Of a DNA stretch of 64,000 nucleotides, positions 26,706 to 36,641 are shown piece after piece. Every line of letters starts with the position of its first letter. Within the stretch, counting starts at the first letter, position 1. The translations under genes were made by a program, and so were the position numbers. Origin of the DNA: Craterilacuibacter sp. RT1T (GTDB lineage Bacteria > Pseudomonadota > Gammaproteobacteria > Burkholderiales > Chromobacteriaceae); assembly GCF_023502145.1 (NCBI RefSeq), contig NZ_JAMFLI010000001.1:434001-498000 (forward strand), in the 5' to 3' direction. Under the pieces are notes generated by a model. That model did not search any database. It saw only the letters and a program-made list of their open reading frames with translations, and was not told the DNA's origin.

Positions 26706-28898
26706 TTACTTTTCGCTGTGTTGGTGAATGCCGTCCCAGTCGGCAGCGGGCGGGTGTTGCAGATAGCGTGCGCAGCGGGCCAGATAGTAACGGTAGAGAT
26801 CATCGTGCGGCGCGGCCGCGGCCAGCACCTCGAGGCGGGTGTGGGCGGCGGCGAAGTCGCGCGCGCGGTAGGCGGCCAGCACGGTCTGCCACGCTTCAAG
26901 TTCCGCGGCGGCTTGGCTGGCTGTGGGCAGTGGTTGCCACGCGCTGATCGCCTCGCACTTGCCTTTGACCCGCAGTTGGTCGACTTCGCGCCACACCCTA
27001 TCGGGGCAGGCGGCGCGGGTGTCCGGCCCGCATAGAATGGGCACGCCATAGACCTTGGTCAGCCCTTCCAGCCGTGCCGCCAGATTGACCGCATCGCCCA
27101 TTACCGTATAGGCGCGGCGAAAGTCCGAGCCCATATTGCCCACACTCATCCCGCCTGAGTTGATGCCGACACCGATAGCCAGTTGCGGCCAGCCACGTAC
27201 GGCAAAATCCGCGTTGAGTGCGGTCATGCCATCCACCATCGCCAGCGCCGCTTCGACGGCGTGGCGCGCGTGCGCCTCGTCGGTCAGCGGCGCCCCCCAA
27301 AACGCCATGATCGCGTCGCCGATATACTTGTCGACCGTTCCCGCCGCCGCTTGCACATGTGTGGTCTGTGCCGACAGGTAACGGTTCATCAGCGTGGCCA
27401 GTTCAGCTGCCGGCAAACCTTCGGACACGCGGGTGAAGTCGCGTACATCGGAAAACAGCACGCTCATCACCCGGTGCTCACCCTGCATTTGTGCGAGGAA
27501 ACGCTGCGGTGCATCGGCCATCTTTGCCACCAGTGCCGGCGGCACGTAGCTGCCGAACGCACCGGACAGTTCGCGCCGTTTGCGTGCCTCGCTGAAATAG
27601 CCCCAACTGGCATTCATCAGATAAAGCAGCAGGATCAGCGTCAACGGCGCGGCCAGCGGCAGTGCCAGCAGTTGGTATTGCCAGGCGGCCAGATTGCCCG
27701 CGATCAGCAAGGCGGCCAAGAGCAAGGTGGCCAGCGCAGCCCTGAGCGGGGAGAGCAGCGGTAGCAGCAGCGCCAGTCCCCCCCCCAGCAGCAGTACCAG
27801 CAAAGCTTCGATCAGTGGCGCATCCGGCTGGCGGTACAGGCGGCCATCCAGCGTCGCCGCGATCACGTTGGCGTGGATTTCCACGCCAGGGTAGACGGCA
27901 GACAGCGGCGTCGCGCGCAGATCCATCAGCCCCGGCGCGCTGGCGCCGACCAGAACGATACGTCCGACCAATTGGGCGGGGGGGACCTCGTGAGCCAGCA
28001 CCCGTGCCGCCGATATATAAGGAAAGCTGCCGCGTGCGCCGCGATAGGGGATCAGCAGGGTGCCGCTACGGTCCAGCGGCAAGCGCCAGTGGCCGATAGA
28101 GACTGCATCCATTTCGCCGCCGGCGCTATATTCGGGCAGCAGTGGCATGTCGCCGGCGAGACGGCGCAGCATGGCCAGCGACAGACTGTCGTAGAGCTGG
28201 CCATGATGGGCAAGCAGCGCCGGCAGCCGGCGGTTGACACCGTCGGCATCGGCCAGCGCGTTGAAATGGCCGGCGTGACCGGCCGCCTGTTGCAGTCGCG
28301 GTAGATTGGCGCCAAAGCCACCGGCCATGACCGGCATCATGCCGCTGGCCAGCGCCTGCTCGAATACCGGCTCGGGCAACAGGCCACTTTGCCGGGCTGC
28401 ACGGGCGCTGGTATCGAAGTAGTAGCCCAGCACCACCGGCGCGCGGCGCACGCTGTCGGCGAGGCGCCGGTCATGGTCGTCGCCGGCGGCCAGTTGCCGT
28501 AATTCGGGCAGCAACGCCGGGTAACGCGCACCGAGGGCGGGCAGCCAGTCGTCGCTGGCGCGGTGTTCGGGTTCGGCAAACACCGCGTCAAAACCGATGG
28601 CGCGGGCGCGGTAATGCCCGGCCAGTGTATCGACCAGCGTCGCCACCGTTTGCCGTGGCCATGGCCATTGCCCGAGCCGGGCGAGACTGGCCTCGTCGAT
28701 GTCGACAATCACCACCCGCGCATCGACCCCGCCTGGCGCAGTCAGCGCGAGCCGGCTATCGTGCAGCCAGCCTTCCAGCCGGGCCAGCCCGGGCAGGGAA
28801 ATCACCCCGAGCGCACCCAGCAAAAAAGGCAGGCATAGCAGCCACGCGGCAAGGATGCGCCGCGTATGGCGACGCCACAGCGCGCTTATGGCTGGCAA
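26706..28898 (-). CDS. CHASE2-domain class III adenylate cyclase
   Basis: This 730-residue membrane sensor-cyclase has an N-terminal helix (about 13-37), a large extracytoplasmic CHASE2 domain (about 40-345) and three more helices (about 350-430). A class III cyclase domain follows (about 465-650). Metal-binding aspartates are in VLFSDVRDFTR and the active-site Lys is in VDKYIGDAIMAFWG. The Asp in YTVMGDAVNLAARLEG predicts ATP rather than GTP as substrate. It overlaps the end of the TpsA gene by 13 bases. A run of nine G (27778-27786) lies in the membrane region. Confidence 0.93.
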   Translation of the reverse strand: MPAISALWRRHTRRILAAWLLCLPFLLGALGVISLPGLARLEGWLHDSRLALTAPGGVDARVVIVDIDEASLARLGQWPWPRQTVATLVDTLAGHYRARAIGFDAVFAEPEHRASDDWLPALGARYPALLPELRQLAAGDDHDRRLADSVRRAPVVLGYYFDTSARAARQSGLLPEPVFEQALASGMMPVMAGGFGANLPRLQQAAGHAGHFNALADADGVNRRLPALLAHHGQLYDSLSLAMLRRLAGDMPLLPEYSAGGEMDAVSIGHWRLPLDRSGTLLIPYRGARGSFPYISAARVLAHEVPPAQLVGRIVLVGASAPGLMDLRATPLSAVYPGVEIHANVIAATLDGRLYRQPDAPLIEALLVLLLGGGLALLLPLLSPLRAALATLLLAALLIAGNLAAWQYQLLALPLAAPLTLILLLYLMNASWGYFSEARKRRELSGAFGSYVPPALVAKMADAPQRFLAQMQGEHRVMSVLFSDVRDFTRVSEGLPAAELATLMNRYLSAQTTHVQAAAGTVDKYIGDAIMAFWGAPLTDEAHARHAVEAALAMVDGMTALNADFAVRGWPQLAIGVGINSGGMSVGNMGSDFRRAYTVMGDAVNLAARLEGLTKVYGVPILCGPDTRAACPDRVWREVDQLRVKGKCEAISAWQPLPTASQAAAELEAWQTVLAAYRARDFAAAHTRLEVLAAAAPHDDLYRYYLARCARYLQHPPAADWDGIHQHSEK

Positions 28899-31800
28899 AC
28901 CTGCACACCCTGTTCGCGCTGACGCTTTTCTTCATCCTCGCCCCCGGCCGTGGTGAGCGGGCTTGGGTTGCTGAAGTTTTGCGATAGCTGTATCACCTCC
29001 TGCGTCGTGCTGGCCTGCCAGAAAGTGCCTGCCTGACTGTTATCGCCGGGTTGGGTGACAGGTGGTGTCACCGGCGGGGTCACGGGTGGCGTGACTGGGG
29101 GATTAACCGGCGGGGTCACCGGAGGGGGGGCCGAGCCTGCCCACGCCAGTTGGTAGGAGCTGCCATTGCTGGCGGCCGTGGCGCTGGCCGGCAGGTTGCT
29201 GCTGGCAAAACTGCCGCTCAAGGCATTGGCGCTGATCAGGTTGAAGGTGTCGGTATTGCCCGTCGTCGGTGCGTAGCTGCCGGTGATCACATTGTGGGTG
29301 CCTGCCAGCGTTGCCGTACCCCCTACATTAATGGTGTCGAACTGGCCGGCGCCGTTGCCCATGACCTCGCTATTGATGATCGAGCCTGCGCCCAGCATCA
29401 GGTCGCCGCTTACCGTCAGGCTGCCTGGTGAGAAACCCGGCGCCAGCGTCGCGTTGCCGACTTGCAGATTGCCGCTGACGGTGCCGCTGCCGGCGAGCGT
29501 GCCGCCAGCCAGATTCATATTGCCTGTCAGTGTGGCAAGATTGCCGCTGCTGCCCAGCGTGGTTACCCCGCCGCTTTGCGTATAGCCGCTGTCAAAGCGG
29601 ATATTGCCGTTCAGCGTACTTTGTCCTGCATTGTTAAAGGCTGTTTCAAAACGTGCGCCGTCGGCGAAGCGAACCGTGCCCAGATTGCTCACGGTGGCGG
29701 TACCGCTGTAGCGGGCTGCGGCGGCAAACTCGGTGTTGCCGTTTTGTAAGGTGGTGGCGCTGTTGAACACCTGGTTGCCGCCGGCAAAAGTCAGTGTGCC
29801 GCCGCCCAGATCGAACACGCCGCCACGGTTGCCGCCGCCGTTGAGGGTAAGACTGCTGCCGGCGCCCATATTGAGGCCGCCGGGCAGGTTGATGGCATTG
29901 CCGCCGGCGTCCAGCGTGGCGTTGCCGCTGACATTGAGCGTGCCCAGCCAGTTTTGGCTGGCCGAGGTTTTCAGCGTGCCGGCGAGCAGCCAACTGGCGC
30001 CCGACTTTAACTCGAAGCCCAAATTGGCGAAGGTCAGGTCGTTGCCCGATGCGCTATACAGGCTGCCGCCGCCCGACAGCGCGCCCAGCGTTGCCGCCGA
30101 GCCACTGCCGTACACACTGAACATGCCGGCGCTCAGGTCAAAACCGGTGGCGAGGCCAGCGCTGGCGACGCTGTAGCCGGCGGCGGTCACCACATTATTG
30201 CTGTCGCGGGCGATGGTCAGCAGCGGTGCGTCGCTGAGGAAGGTGCCCTGCGCCAGTTGCAGCAGGTAGCTGCCGTCGGCCGACGTTACTGCCTGGCCGA
30301 TCACTTGCCCGCCCGAAATCACCTGCACCGTCTGCCCGCCGCCGCCGGTAAGCTTGCCCGACACCAGTTGCGGCGCCGCCGTGAACTGCCATTTCAGGTA
30401 GGGCGTGCCCTTGCCATCGACGATGCCCCAGTTATTGGTAAAGTCGAAGCCGGCATAGGATGGCTGCTGCGTCAGTTGGGTATCGCTGAGTGCAGATGGG
30501 GTACTGCCACCGCTGACGGCCTGTGTTTGCCCGGACGCCGCCGCATTCCAGTAGCTGTCGCTCAGGCTGCCGATGTTGTAGCCGACCAGCGCACCTTGAT
30601 TGCCGCCTGCGGCCTTGACCCGCGCCGTCGAGTAACTGGTGCTGATACTGCCAAAGTTGGTACCGGCCAGCCCTCCACTGCTGACACCATTCTCCAGGCT
30701 GCCCTGACTGTAGCTGTCGCTGATGCTGGCGCCGGAGGCGTTGGTGCCGGTAATGCCGCCTTGCGTGCTGGTACTTGTGATGCTTATAAGCGCGCCGGCT
30801 TGCCGGATGGTGCCGTTGTTGTAGCCGGCGATACCGCCTACCGCCGTGTTCGTGTAGGGCCCGTAGTTCCCTGAGTCGGACAGGCTGCCGCTGACCGAAA
30901 CCCGCTCCAGCGTGCCGCTGTTGGTGCCGGCGATGCCGCCGCTTGCCGCCTTGTTCTGGGTCTTGATCGAGACATTGACCAGGCGCAGGTCATGCGCCCG
31001 GCTGCCAGCCCCCACATTGCCGAATAGGCCGGTCGAGAGGGTGATGTCGTGCTGGATAGACAGGTTGCTCAGCGTATGGCCGGCGCCGTCAAAGTCGGCA
31101 CCATTAAAGTGCGGGATGCTGAAGTTTTTCAGCGCCGAGAGGTCGAGGTCGGCAGCGAGGCGGAAACGGGTGTCGGCGTCAGCGGCGAAGCCAAGCACCG
31201 CCTTGAGCCTGTCTACGCTGTCAACCACGAAGTAGCCGTCGGCGGTGGCCGGCGCGAAATAGTCGCCTGCCGCCAGCACACCGTCGGCCACCCAGTCGGC
31301 GTACTGTTTGTCGTACAGTGCGCCGGCGGTCACCACCTTGTTGCCGTTGATCGTCACCGTGTCGGCGTTGTAGTGGCTGTTGGACAGGATGGCCGTACCA
31401 GACTGCGACCCGACCAGACCGCCAGCCATGGCGCCCGCTTTGGTATTGAGCGAACCCTCGAAGCGGCTGCCGGTCAGTGTGGCGTTATGGCCCAGATTAC
31501 CGACCAACCCGCCGACTTCGTTATCGCCAATCACCTTACCGCGGGCCACGCCGCCGCGTATGTCGTGTTTGTCGGAATAGCCCCAAATTGCCCCGACCAG
31601 CCCACCTACAAAGCTGTTGCCGGTCACGTCGCCGCTGGCCGAGCTGTTGCTGATATGGCCAATGCCGTTCCAGGATTGGTGAAGGCCGACCAGCCCGCCG
31701 GTTCTATCGCGGCCGCTGACGGCTCCGCTCGCCTCGCTGCTGTCGATGGTTCCGTTGCTGTTGAGGCCGACCAGGCCACCGCTTGCGTCTCTGCCGGCGA

Positions 31801-34800
31801 CGGCGCCGCTGGCCTGGCTGTTGGTGATTTTCCCGGCGCTGTTGTAGCCGATCAGCCCACCGGTTTCGTTGCCGCCACTGCTGACATTGCCGCTGGCTTT
31901 GCTATTGCTGATGTCGCCGCCAACGTTGTAGCTGCTAAAGTTGGCGCCGACCAGTCCGCCGACGCGATAGCTTGTGCCTGTGACCTTGCCGCGCGCCTCG
32001 CTATTGGTAATCGTCGCGCTGTTGCTGCCCACCAGCCCGCCAACCTGAGCATTACCACTGACGTCGCCGCTGGCGACACTGTTCTCGATCCGGGCGCCGT
32101 CGTAGTTCCAGCCGACCAGTCCGCCGACGTTGTAGTCGGTAGAGGTGACCGCACCGCTGGCGCTGCTGCTGCTGATGCGCGCGGTATTGCCTGAGTTGAG
32201 CCCGACCAGACCGCCGGTGATGCCGTCGGTGCTGCTGACGGTGGCGTCGGAGTTGCTCGTGCTGATGGTGCCGTTATTGATCCCGGCCAGACCGCCGATG
32301 TAGTCCTGGCCCTTGGCGCTGCCGTGGCTGCTGCTGGCGTCGATGCTGCCGGTTCGGGTATTGAAACCGACCAGTCCGCCGCTGCCGCCCCAGTCGAAGC
32401 CTACATTGTCGCCGACAGCCTCAAGCGTGCCGGCCGCCACGCTGCCCTGCACGCTGCCACGGTTTTCGCCTACCAGCAGGCCATTGTTGCTGTAGCCGTA
32501 GCCCCGGATGCTGGCGCCGGCGAGTTTGAGGTTGGCAAGGCTGCCTTCGTTGAGGCCAACCCAGCCGGTGCGCCCGGTGAAGTCCTGCGTGATGTTGAGC
32601 TTGGACAGGGTATGGCCCGCGCCGTCGAAGCGACCCTTGAAGTAGGGCAGGAAGAAGCCGGCATCCCCAACCAGGTCCATATCGGCGGTGAGCGTGAAGC
32701 TGTAGCCGGCGTCGGCAAAGCCGAGCAGGTCGCGCAGGCCCTGCAGCGAGCCGACTTTGTAGCCGCCGTTGCCGTCGGTGGCGAGGGTGGTGGCATAGTC
32801 GGCGATGTCGAGCTTGCGGTTGCCGGCGAGCCAGGCCTGATACTGGTTTCCATACAGCGCGCCTCGGGTGAACACACGCGACTGCCCGTTGAGGGTGACG
32901 GTTTCGGCGTTGTAGAAGCTGTTGCGGAGGGTGGCTTGGTCGTCCTGCCAGCCGACCAGACCGCCCAGCCAGCGCGCAGTGCTGGTGCTTGTGCTGTTGA
33001 TGCTGGCACTACCACTGAAGGTGCTGTTTTCCAGCGTGCCTAGGTTGGCGCCGACCAAGCCGCCGACGATATCATCACCCGAAACACGTCCGGAAGCGGT
33101 GCTGCCGCTGATGCGGCCACCTAGATTCCATCCAACCAGCCCACCTGTCCAGCGGGAGGTCGAGTCGACCTGAGCGTCGCTAGTGCTTTCTACAATGACG
33201 CCTTCGTTCTTGCCGACCAGCCCCCCCGTGCCGGTCACGCCGCTGACCTTGCCGCTGGCGCTGCTGTGACTGATGCTTCCGCCTGTGATGTTTTCACCGA
33301 CCAGGCCACCGGTTTTCTCGCTTCCACTGACGGAGGCGGCCGAAGAGCTATCCCGGATCACGCCGAGGTTGTAGCCAACCAGCCCGCCGATACGGATGCC
33401 GCCTTTGATGCTGCCGCTGACGCGCACGTTTTCAATCACGCCGCTGTTGGTATTGGCCAGAGCACCTGCTGTGTTGTTGCTGTTGATGTTGACATTGGCC
33501 AGCGTCAGGTTCTGCAGCCGGCCGGCGTTACTGCCGAACAGCGCCGCTTGCTGATTGCTCAGGGTGTTGCCCAGACCGTCGAATACGCTGCCGCTGGCGA
33601 GCCCCGCGCGGGAGGTGAAGCCTGCATCCAAAGCAAAATCATCGCCCAGCGCAAAAAATCCGCTGTCACTGCCGGCCGATGCGGGTTTGAGCGCGGTGGT
33701 GAACTCATTCTGGCTACGGATCAGCTTGTAGTCCTTGCCCGCAATGCTGAGCTTGGCGTTGGCGCCGGTTAGCGTGACCTTGCCGTTTGGGCCCAGGGTG
33801 TGCCGGCCGCCGCTGCTGGGGGTGAGCACCAGGCCTGCATTGGCACCACTGGCGCTGATGGCGCTGTTGATGCTGATATTGCGCTCGGCCTGCAGCGTTA
33901 GCGTGGTGTCGGCGCTCCAGTTGACCGCGTCGTTGATCAGCACGTCACCGTTGCCCGCGCTTTGGCCGGCGCTGCTTTGCAAGGTGATGTTGTTTTGTGC
34001 CAGTTGGCCGGAGAGTTGGCTGCCGGTCAGATCGCCGCCGCTTTGCGCCACCACGAAGTCGTTCGGGTCGATCAGCCAGTCGCCGGTCTTGCCTTGGGGG
34101 GCGCGGGTGTCGACGTTGACACCGGCAAGGTTCACCTGCGCGCCCGAGGTTTCGATAAAGCCGCCGTCGCCGCCTTGCTCGCCGCCTCTGGCACTTAAGC
34201 TGCCGTGTACGGCGGCCTTGCCGCTGGCGACAAGCTCGATGCGCCCGCCGTGACCGCTGCCTTGGGCATCCGCGTTCAGGCTGGCGCCCTGGTCGACATG
34301 GATGGTGCCGGCGCGCAGCACGATCTTGCCGCCGCCGCCGACTTCGGCGCGGGTGGCGCTGATCTGGCCGCCGTGGCGGATCTGGCCGGCAAACAGCGCC
34401 ACCGCGCCGCTGGCCGCGTCGATGCGGCCGAGGTTGAGTACGGCATCGGCTGGGGCTTGCAGCGCGAAGCGGATATCGGGGTTGGCCAGGTCGATCAGTT
34501 CGACGCTTTGTCCGGCGGCAAGCACCACATTGCCGTGTTCGCTCTTGATGACCCCCTGGTTGCTGAGCTGGGGGGCGATCAGCGCAAGGTCACCGTTCAG
34601 TTGCAGCAGCCCTTCATTGTGGATGGCAGCGCCGAGACCGCTGAATTTGAGCCGGTCGGCCAGAAAGTCGCCATCGCTGATGTTCAGGGTCGAGGCGATA
34701 AAGCCGGCGGTGTCGATGCGTGCGCCGGCACCAAAGATTACGCCGTTGGGGTTGATCAGAAATACGCGGCCATTCGATTGCAGCGTGCCTAGCAAGCGGC

Positions 34801-35074
34801 TGGGGTCGGCGCCGGTGACGCGGTTGAGGAGGGCGCTGTTGGCAGAGAGCTGGTTGATCTGGACGCGTTCGCCGGCTCCGATGCCGAACTGCTGCCAGTT
34901 GACGATGGCTCGGTGGCTGCCCGAGGTGATATTGAGCACATTGGCCGCCGGGGCGTTGATGGCGACATTGCCGGCGACGACGGTATGGCCGCCGGGCAGG
35001 GCGTAAACCGGGCCGAAGGCAGCGGCAAGCGCGATGACCAGTGCGCGCGGACGGAAGTGGGGCACATAGGGCAT
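28886..35074 (-). CDS. TpsA-type filamentous haemagglutinin-like exoprotein with GLUG repeats
   Basis: This 2062-residue secreted protein begins with a signal peptide (cleavage near VYALPGG) and a TPS secretion domain (about 25-310; NRVTGADPSRLLG and RVFLINPNGVIFG are hallmark motifs). Dozens of degenerate GLUG-type repeats (GGLVGxN followed by a serine-rich strand) fill about residues 560-1520. A beta-helical region, then a proline-rich linker of PPVTPPV repeats and a short charged tail ending VQVCQP, complete it. The TpsB pore gene lies ten bases upstream. It is probably an adhesin or biofilm protein; its ligand is unknown. Confidence 0.93.
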   Translation of the reverse strand: MPYVPHFRPRALVIALAAAFGPVYALPGGHTVVAGNVAINAPAANVLNITSGSHRAIVNWQQFGIGAGERVQINQLSANSALLNRVTGADPSRLLGTLQSNGRVFLINPNGVIFGAGARIDTAGFIASTLNISDGDFLADRLKFSGLGAAIHNEGLLQLNGDLALIAPQLSNQGVIKSEHGNVVLAAGQSVELIDLANPDIRFALQAPADAVLNLGRIDAASGAVALFAGQIRHGGQISATRAEVGGGGKIVLRAGTIHVDQGASLNADAQGSGHGGRIELVASGKAAVHGSLSARGGEQGGDGGFIETSGAQVNLAGVNVDTRAPQGKTGDWLIDPNDFVVAQSGGDLTGSQLSGQLAQNNITLQSSAGQSAGNGDVLINDAVNWSADTTLTLQAERNISINSAISASGANAGLVLTPSSGGRHTLGPNGKVTLTGANAKLSIAGKDYKLIRSQNEFTTALKPASAGSDSGFFALGDDFALDAGFTSRAGLASGSVFDGLGNTLSNQQAALFGSNAGRLQNLTLANVNINSNNTAGALANTNSGVIENVRVSGSIKGGIRIGGLVGYNLGVIRDSSSAASVSGSEKTGGLVGENITGGSISHSSASGKVSGVTGTGGLVGKNEGVIVESTSDAQVDSTSRWTGGLVGWNLGGRISGSTASGRVSGDDIVGGLVGANLGTLENSTFSGSASINSTSTSTARWLGGLVGWQDDQATLRNSFYNAETVTLNGQSRVFTRGALYGNQYQAWLAGNRKLDIADYATTLATDGNGGYKVGSLQGLRDLLGFADAGYSFTLTADMDLVGDAGFFLPYFKGRFDGAGHTLSKLNITQDFTGRTGWVGLNEGSLANLKLAGASIRGYGYSNNGLLVGENRGSVQGSVAAGTLEAVGDNVGFDWGGSGGLVGFNTRTGSIDASSSHGSAKGQDYIGGLAGINNGTISTSNSDATVSSTDGITGGLVGLNSGNTARISSSSASGAVTSTDYNVGGLVGWNYDGARIENSVASGDVSGNAQVGGLVGSNSATITNSEARGKVTGTSYRVGGLVGANFSSYNVGGDISNSKASGNVSSGGNETGGLIGYNSAGKITNSQASGAVAGRDASGGLVGLNSNGTIDSSEASGAVSGRDRTGGLVGLHQSWNGIGHISNSSASGDVTGNSFVGGLVGAIWGYSDKHDIRGGVARGKVIGDNEVGGLVGNLGHNATLTGSRFEGSLNTKAGAMAGGLVGSQSGTAILSNSHYNADTVTINGNKVVTAGALYDKQYADWVADGVLAAGDYFAPATADGYFVVDSVDRLKAVLGFAADADTRFRLAADLDLSALKNFSIPHFNGADFDGAGHTLSNLSIQHDITLSTGLFGNVGAGSRAHDLRLVNVSIKTQNKAASGGIAGTNSGTLERVSVSGSLSDSGNYGPYTNTAVGGIAGYNNGTIRQAGALISITSTSTQGGITGTNASGASISDSYSQGSLENGVSSGGLAGTNFGSISTSYSTARVKAAGGNQGALVGYNIGSLSDSYWNAAASGQTQAVSGGSTPSALSDTQLTQQPSYAGFDFTNNWGIVDGKGTPYLKWQFTAAPQLVSGKLTGGGGQTVQVISGGQVIGQAVTSADGSYLLQLAQGTFLSDAPLLTIARDSNNVVTAAGYSVASAGLATGFDLSAGMFSVYGSGSAATLGALSGGGSLYSASGNDLTFANLGFELKSGASWLLAGTLKTSASQNWLGTLNVSGNATLDAGGNAINLPGGLNMGAGSSLTLNGGGNRGGVFDLGGGTLTFAGGNQVFNSATTLQNGNTEFAAAARYSGTATVSNLGTVRFADGARFETAFNNAGQSTLNGNIRFDSGYTQSGGVTTLGSSGNLATLTGNMNLAGGTLAGSGTVSGNLQVGNATLAPGFSPGSLTVSGDLMLGAGSIINSEVMGNGAGQFDTINVGGTATLAGTHNVITGSYAPTTGNTDTFNLISANALSGSFASSNLPASATAASNGSSYQLAWAGSAPPPVTPPVNPPVTPPVTPPVTPPVTQPGDNSQAGTFWQASTTQEVIQLSQNFSNPSPLTTAGGEDEEKRQREQGVQVCQP
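31400..33500 (-). repeat. GLUG-repeat coding region within the TpsA gene
   Basis: The coding sequence repeats degenerate units of roughly 70-100 bases that encode GGLVG-N/Y-N plus a serine-rich turn. On the plus strand they appear as recurring GACCAG/CCGCC and GCTGCTG blocks. These are protein repeats that build a beta-helix, not a CRISPR array; spacing and sequence vary. Confidence 0.7.
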
Positions 35075-35084
35075 GGGTGTTCCT

Positions 35085-36641
35085 TTAGAAGCGGGCGCTG
35101 GCTAAGGCATGGGCGCGCCAGGTGCCGGCGCGGGTGCTCGGGCCGTCTTTTAGCGGACGGGCCAGATCAAGCGAGAGGCCCAGCAGTTTGTGCGGCTGCC
35201 AGCGCAGGCCGGCACCGAGCGAGGCGAGGGCCGAGCGGGCATCTTCACCCGCTTGCGGGTCGATGCGGCTGACTTGGCCGGCATCGACAAACAGTAGTCC
35301 CCTGAGCGTGGGGCGCAGCAGCGGCGTCCAGCATTCCAGCGCGGCGAAATAGCCGCGCTCGCCTGAGACTTCGCGTTCCTGATAGCCGCGCACGCTGCTG
35401 CTGCCTCCCAGACCGAACTGCTCGCCTGGGATCAGCGCATCGCGGCTGTACTGGCCTTGCAGGCGGCTGTTCAGGCTCCAGTTGCGCGGCAAGAGCATGC
35501 TGGCGTTCAGGCCGCCATGCCAGGCCTGCCAGTTGCGTGTTGCGCCGGCGCGGTTGGCGCCATAGTGAAGGTCGTCGTTATCCGACCCGCCGGGCAGGTT
35601 GTGCGCCCAGTCCAGCGAGGCATCCAGCTGGCTGGCGGCATCTTGCCATTGGCCATTCCACGCCAGTGTCAGCGGACGCGTGCCGACATCGCTGCCCAGA
35701 TTGTCGCCGGCGAACAGCACTTGGTTGGTGAACGACTTGCTGTCCAGCGCCAGCGCCACGCTTTGCCTGAGCTTGCCTTGTAGCGGCAGGTGATAGCTGG
35801 CGCGTACGCCGTAAAAATGGCCCTGACCCGCCACATCGAAAAAGCCGCCGACGGTGCCAGAGTCGACATTGGAGTAGACCGCATAGGCGGACAGGTCGGT
35901 GGCCAGCGCATATAGCGGCAGCTTCCATGAGGCGCCAAACTGGCTTACATCCTGACGGTGTTCATCCGGGCTGGTGGTATAGGAGGCGGTGAGTTGCTGG
36001 TCGGTATCGAACAGGCGCGAGGCCTGTGCGCCGACCGACAGTCGCCATTTGCCGGTGCTGGCGTTGCCGTTGTTTTGCAGCGAGGCAAAGGCCAGCCACG
36101 GTTTTTCATCTTCGACGCTGACTTTGACATCGATGGCTTCGCGTTCGCGGCTTTCGGACAGGGTCAGTACCGCGCGGTGCGCCGGATGGTCGTTGAACTG
36201 GGCAAGGTTGCGCGCCAGCTTGCGGGTGTCCGGCGACTGGCTGCTTTGCAAGCCGGGCAGGGCGTTCAGGATGGACGGGGTAGAGAAATGCTGGTTGCCA
36301 AAGACGCTGATATCGCCCACCGGCAACAGGATGAGTTGCAGGCGCACGGTGCCGTCCACGGTTTGCGGCGGCAGGATCACGCGGTAAAAACCGTGTCCGC
36401 GGGCGGCCAGTTCTTTTTGCAAGGCCGCCGCCGCTTGCTGCAGGCTGGCTATGGTCTGGTTCGCACCGGTGTAGGGCGCGAGGACGCGGCGGGTATCGTC
36501 CGGCGTGAGCGGGTTGGCGTCGGTCAGCTGATAGGCGGTGACGGTAAAGCCGGGCCCGGCTTGGGTCGCCAGCGCCGCGACCGGCATCAGTGCAAAAGCC
36601 AGCAGCAGCGGCCGCATGGACAGGGTTAGCGTATCGTGCAT
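35085..36641 (-). CDS. TpsB (ShlB/FhaC/HecB-type) outer-membrane secretion pore
   Basis: This 518-residue outer-membrane protein exports and activates its TpsA partner by two-partner secretion. It has a signal peptide (RPLLLAFALMPVAALA), POTRA-type domains (about 40-200) and a 16-strand barrel region. The barrel contains FGLGGSSSVRGYQEREVSGERGY, the conserved VRGY motif. The C-terminus ends in phenylalanine (ASARF), typical of barrel insertion signals. The ATG at 36641 overlaps the FecR gene by 16 bases and has AGAGG upstream; the ATG at 36617 is an alternative. Confidence 0.95.
   Translation of the reverse strand: MHDTLTLSMRPLLLAFALMPVAALATQAGPGFTVTAYQLTDANPLTPDDTRRVLAPYTGANQTIASLQQAAAALQKELAARGHGFYRVILPPQTVDGTVRLQLILLPVGDISVFGNQHFSTPSILNALPGLQSSQSPDTRKLARNLAQFNDHPAHRAVLTLSESREREAIDVKVSVEDEKPWLAFASLQNNGNASTGKWRLSVGAQASRLFDTDQQLTASYTTSPDEHRQDVSQFGASWKLPLYALATDLSAYAVYSNVDSGTVGGFFDVAGQGHFYGVRASYHLPLQGKLRQSVALALDSKSFTNQVLFAGDNLGSDVGTRPLTLAWNGQWQDAASQLDASLDWAHNLPGGSDNDDLHYGANRAGATRNWQAWHGGLNASMLLPRNWSLNSRLQGQYSRDALIPGEQFGLGGSSSVRGYQEREVSGERGYFAALECWTPLLRPTLRGLLFVDAGQVSRIDPQAGEDARSALASLGAGLRWQPHKLLGLSLDLARPLKDGPSTRAGTWRAHALASARF

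Noticed and set aside
31049-32194. 381-codon plus-strand open frame
   Set aside because: Antisense to the TpsA GLUG-repeat region; its own repeats mirror those of the real gene.
31400-33500. Regularly recurring blocks that might be a CRISPR array
   Set aside because: Unit length and sequence vary, the frame stays open throughout, and the translation gives GLUG protein repeats; no cas genes are near.
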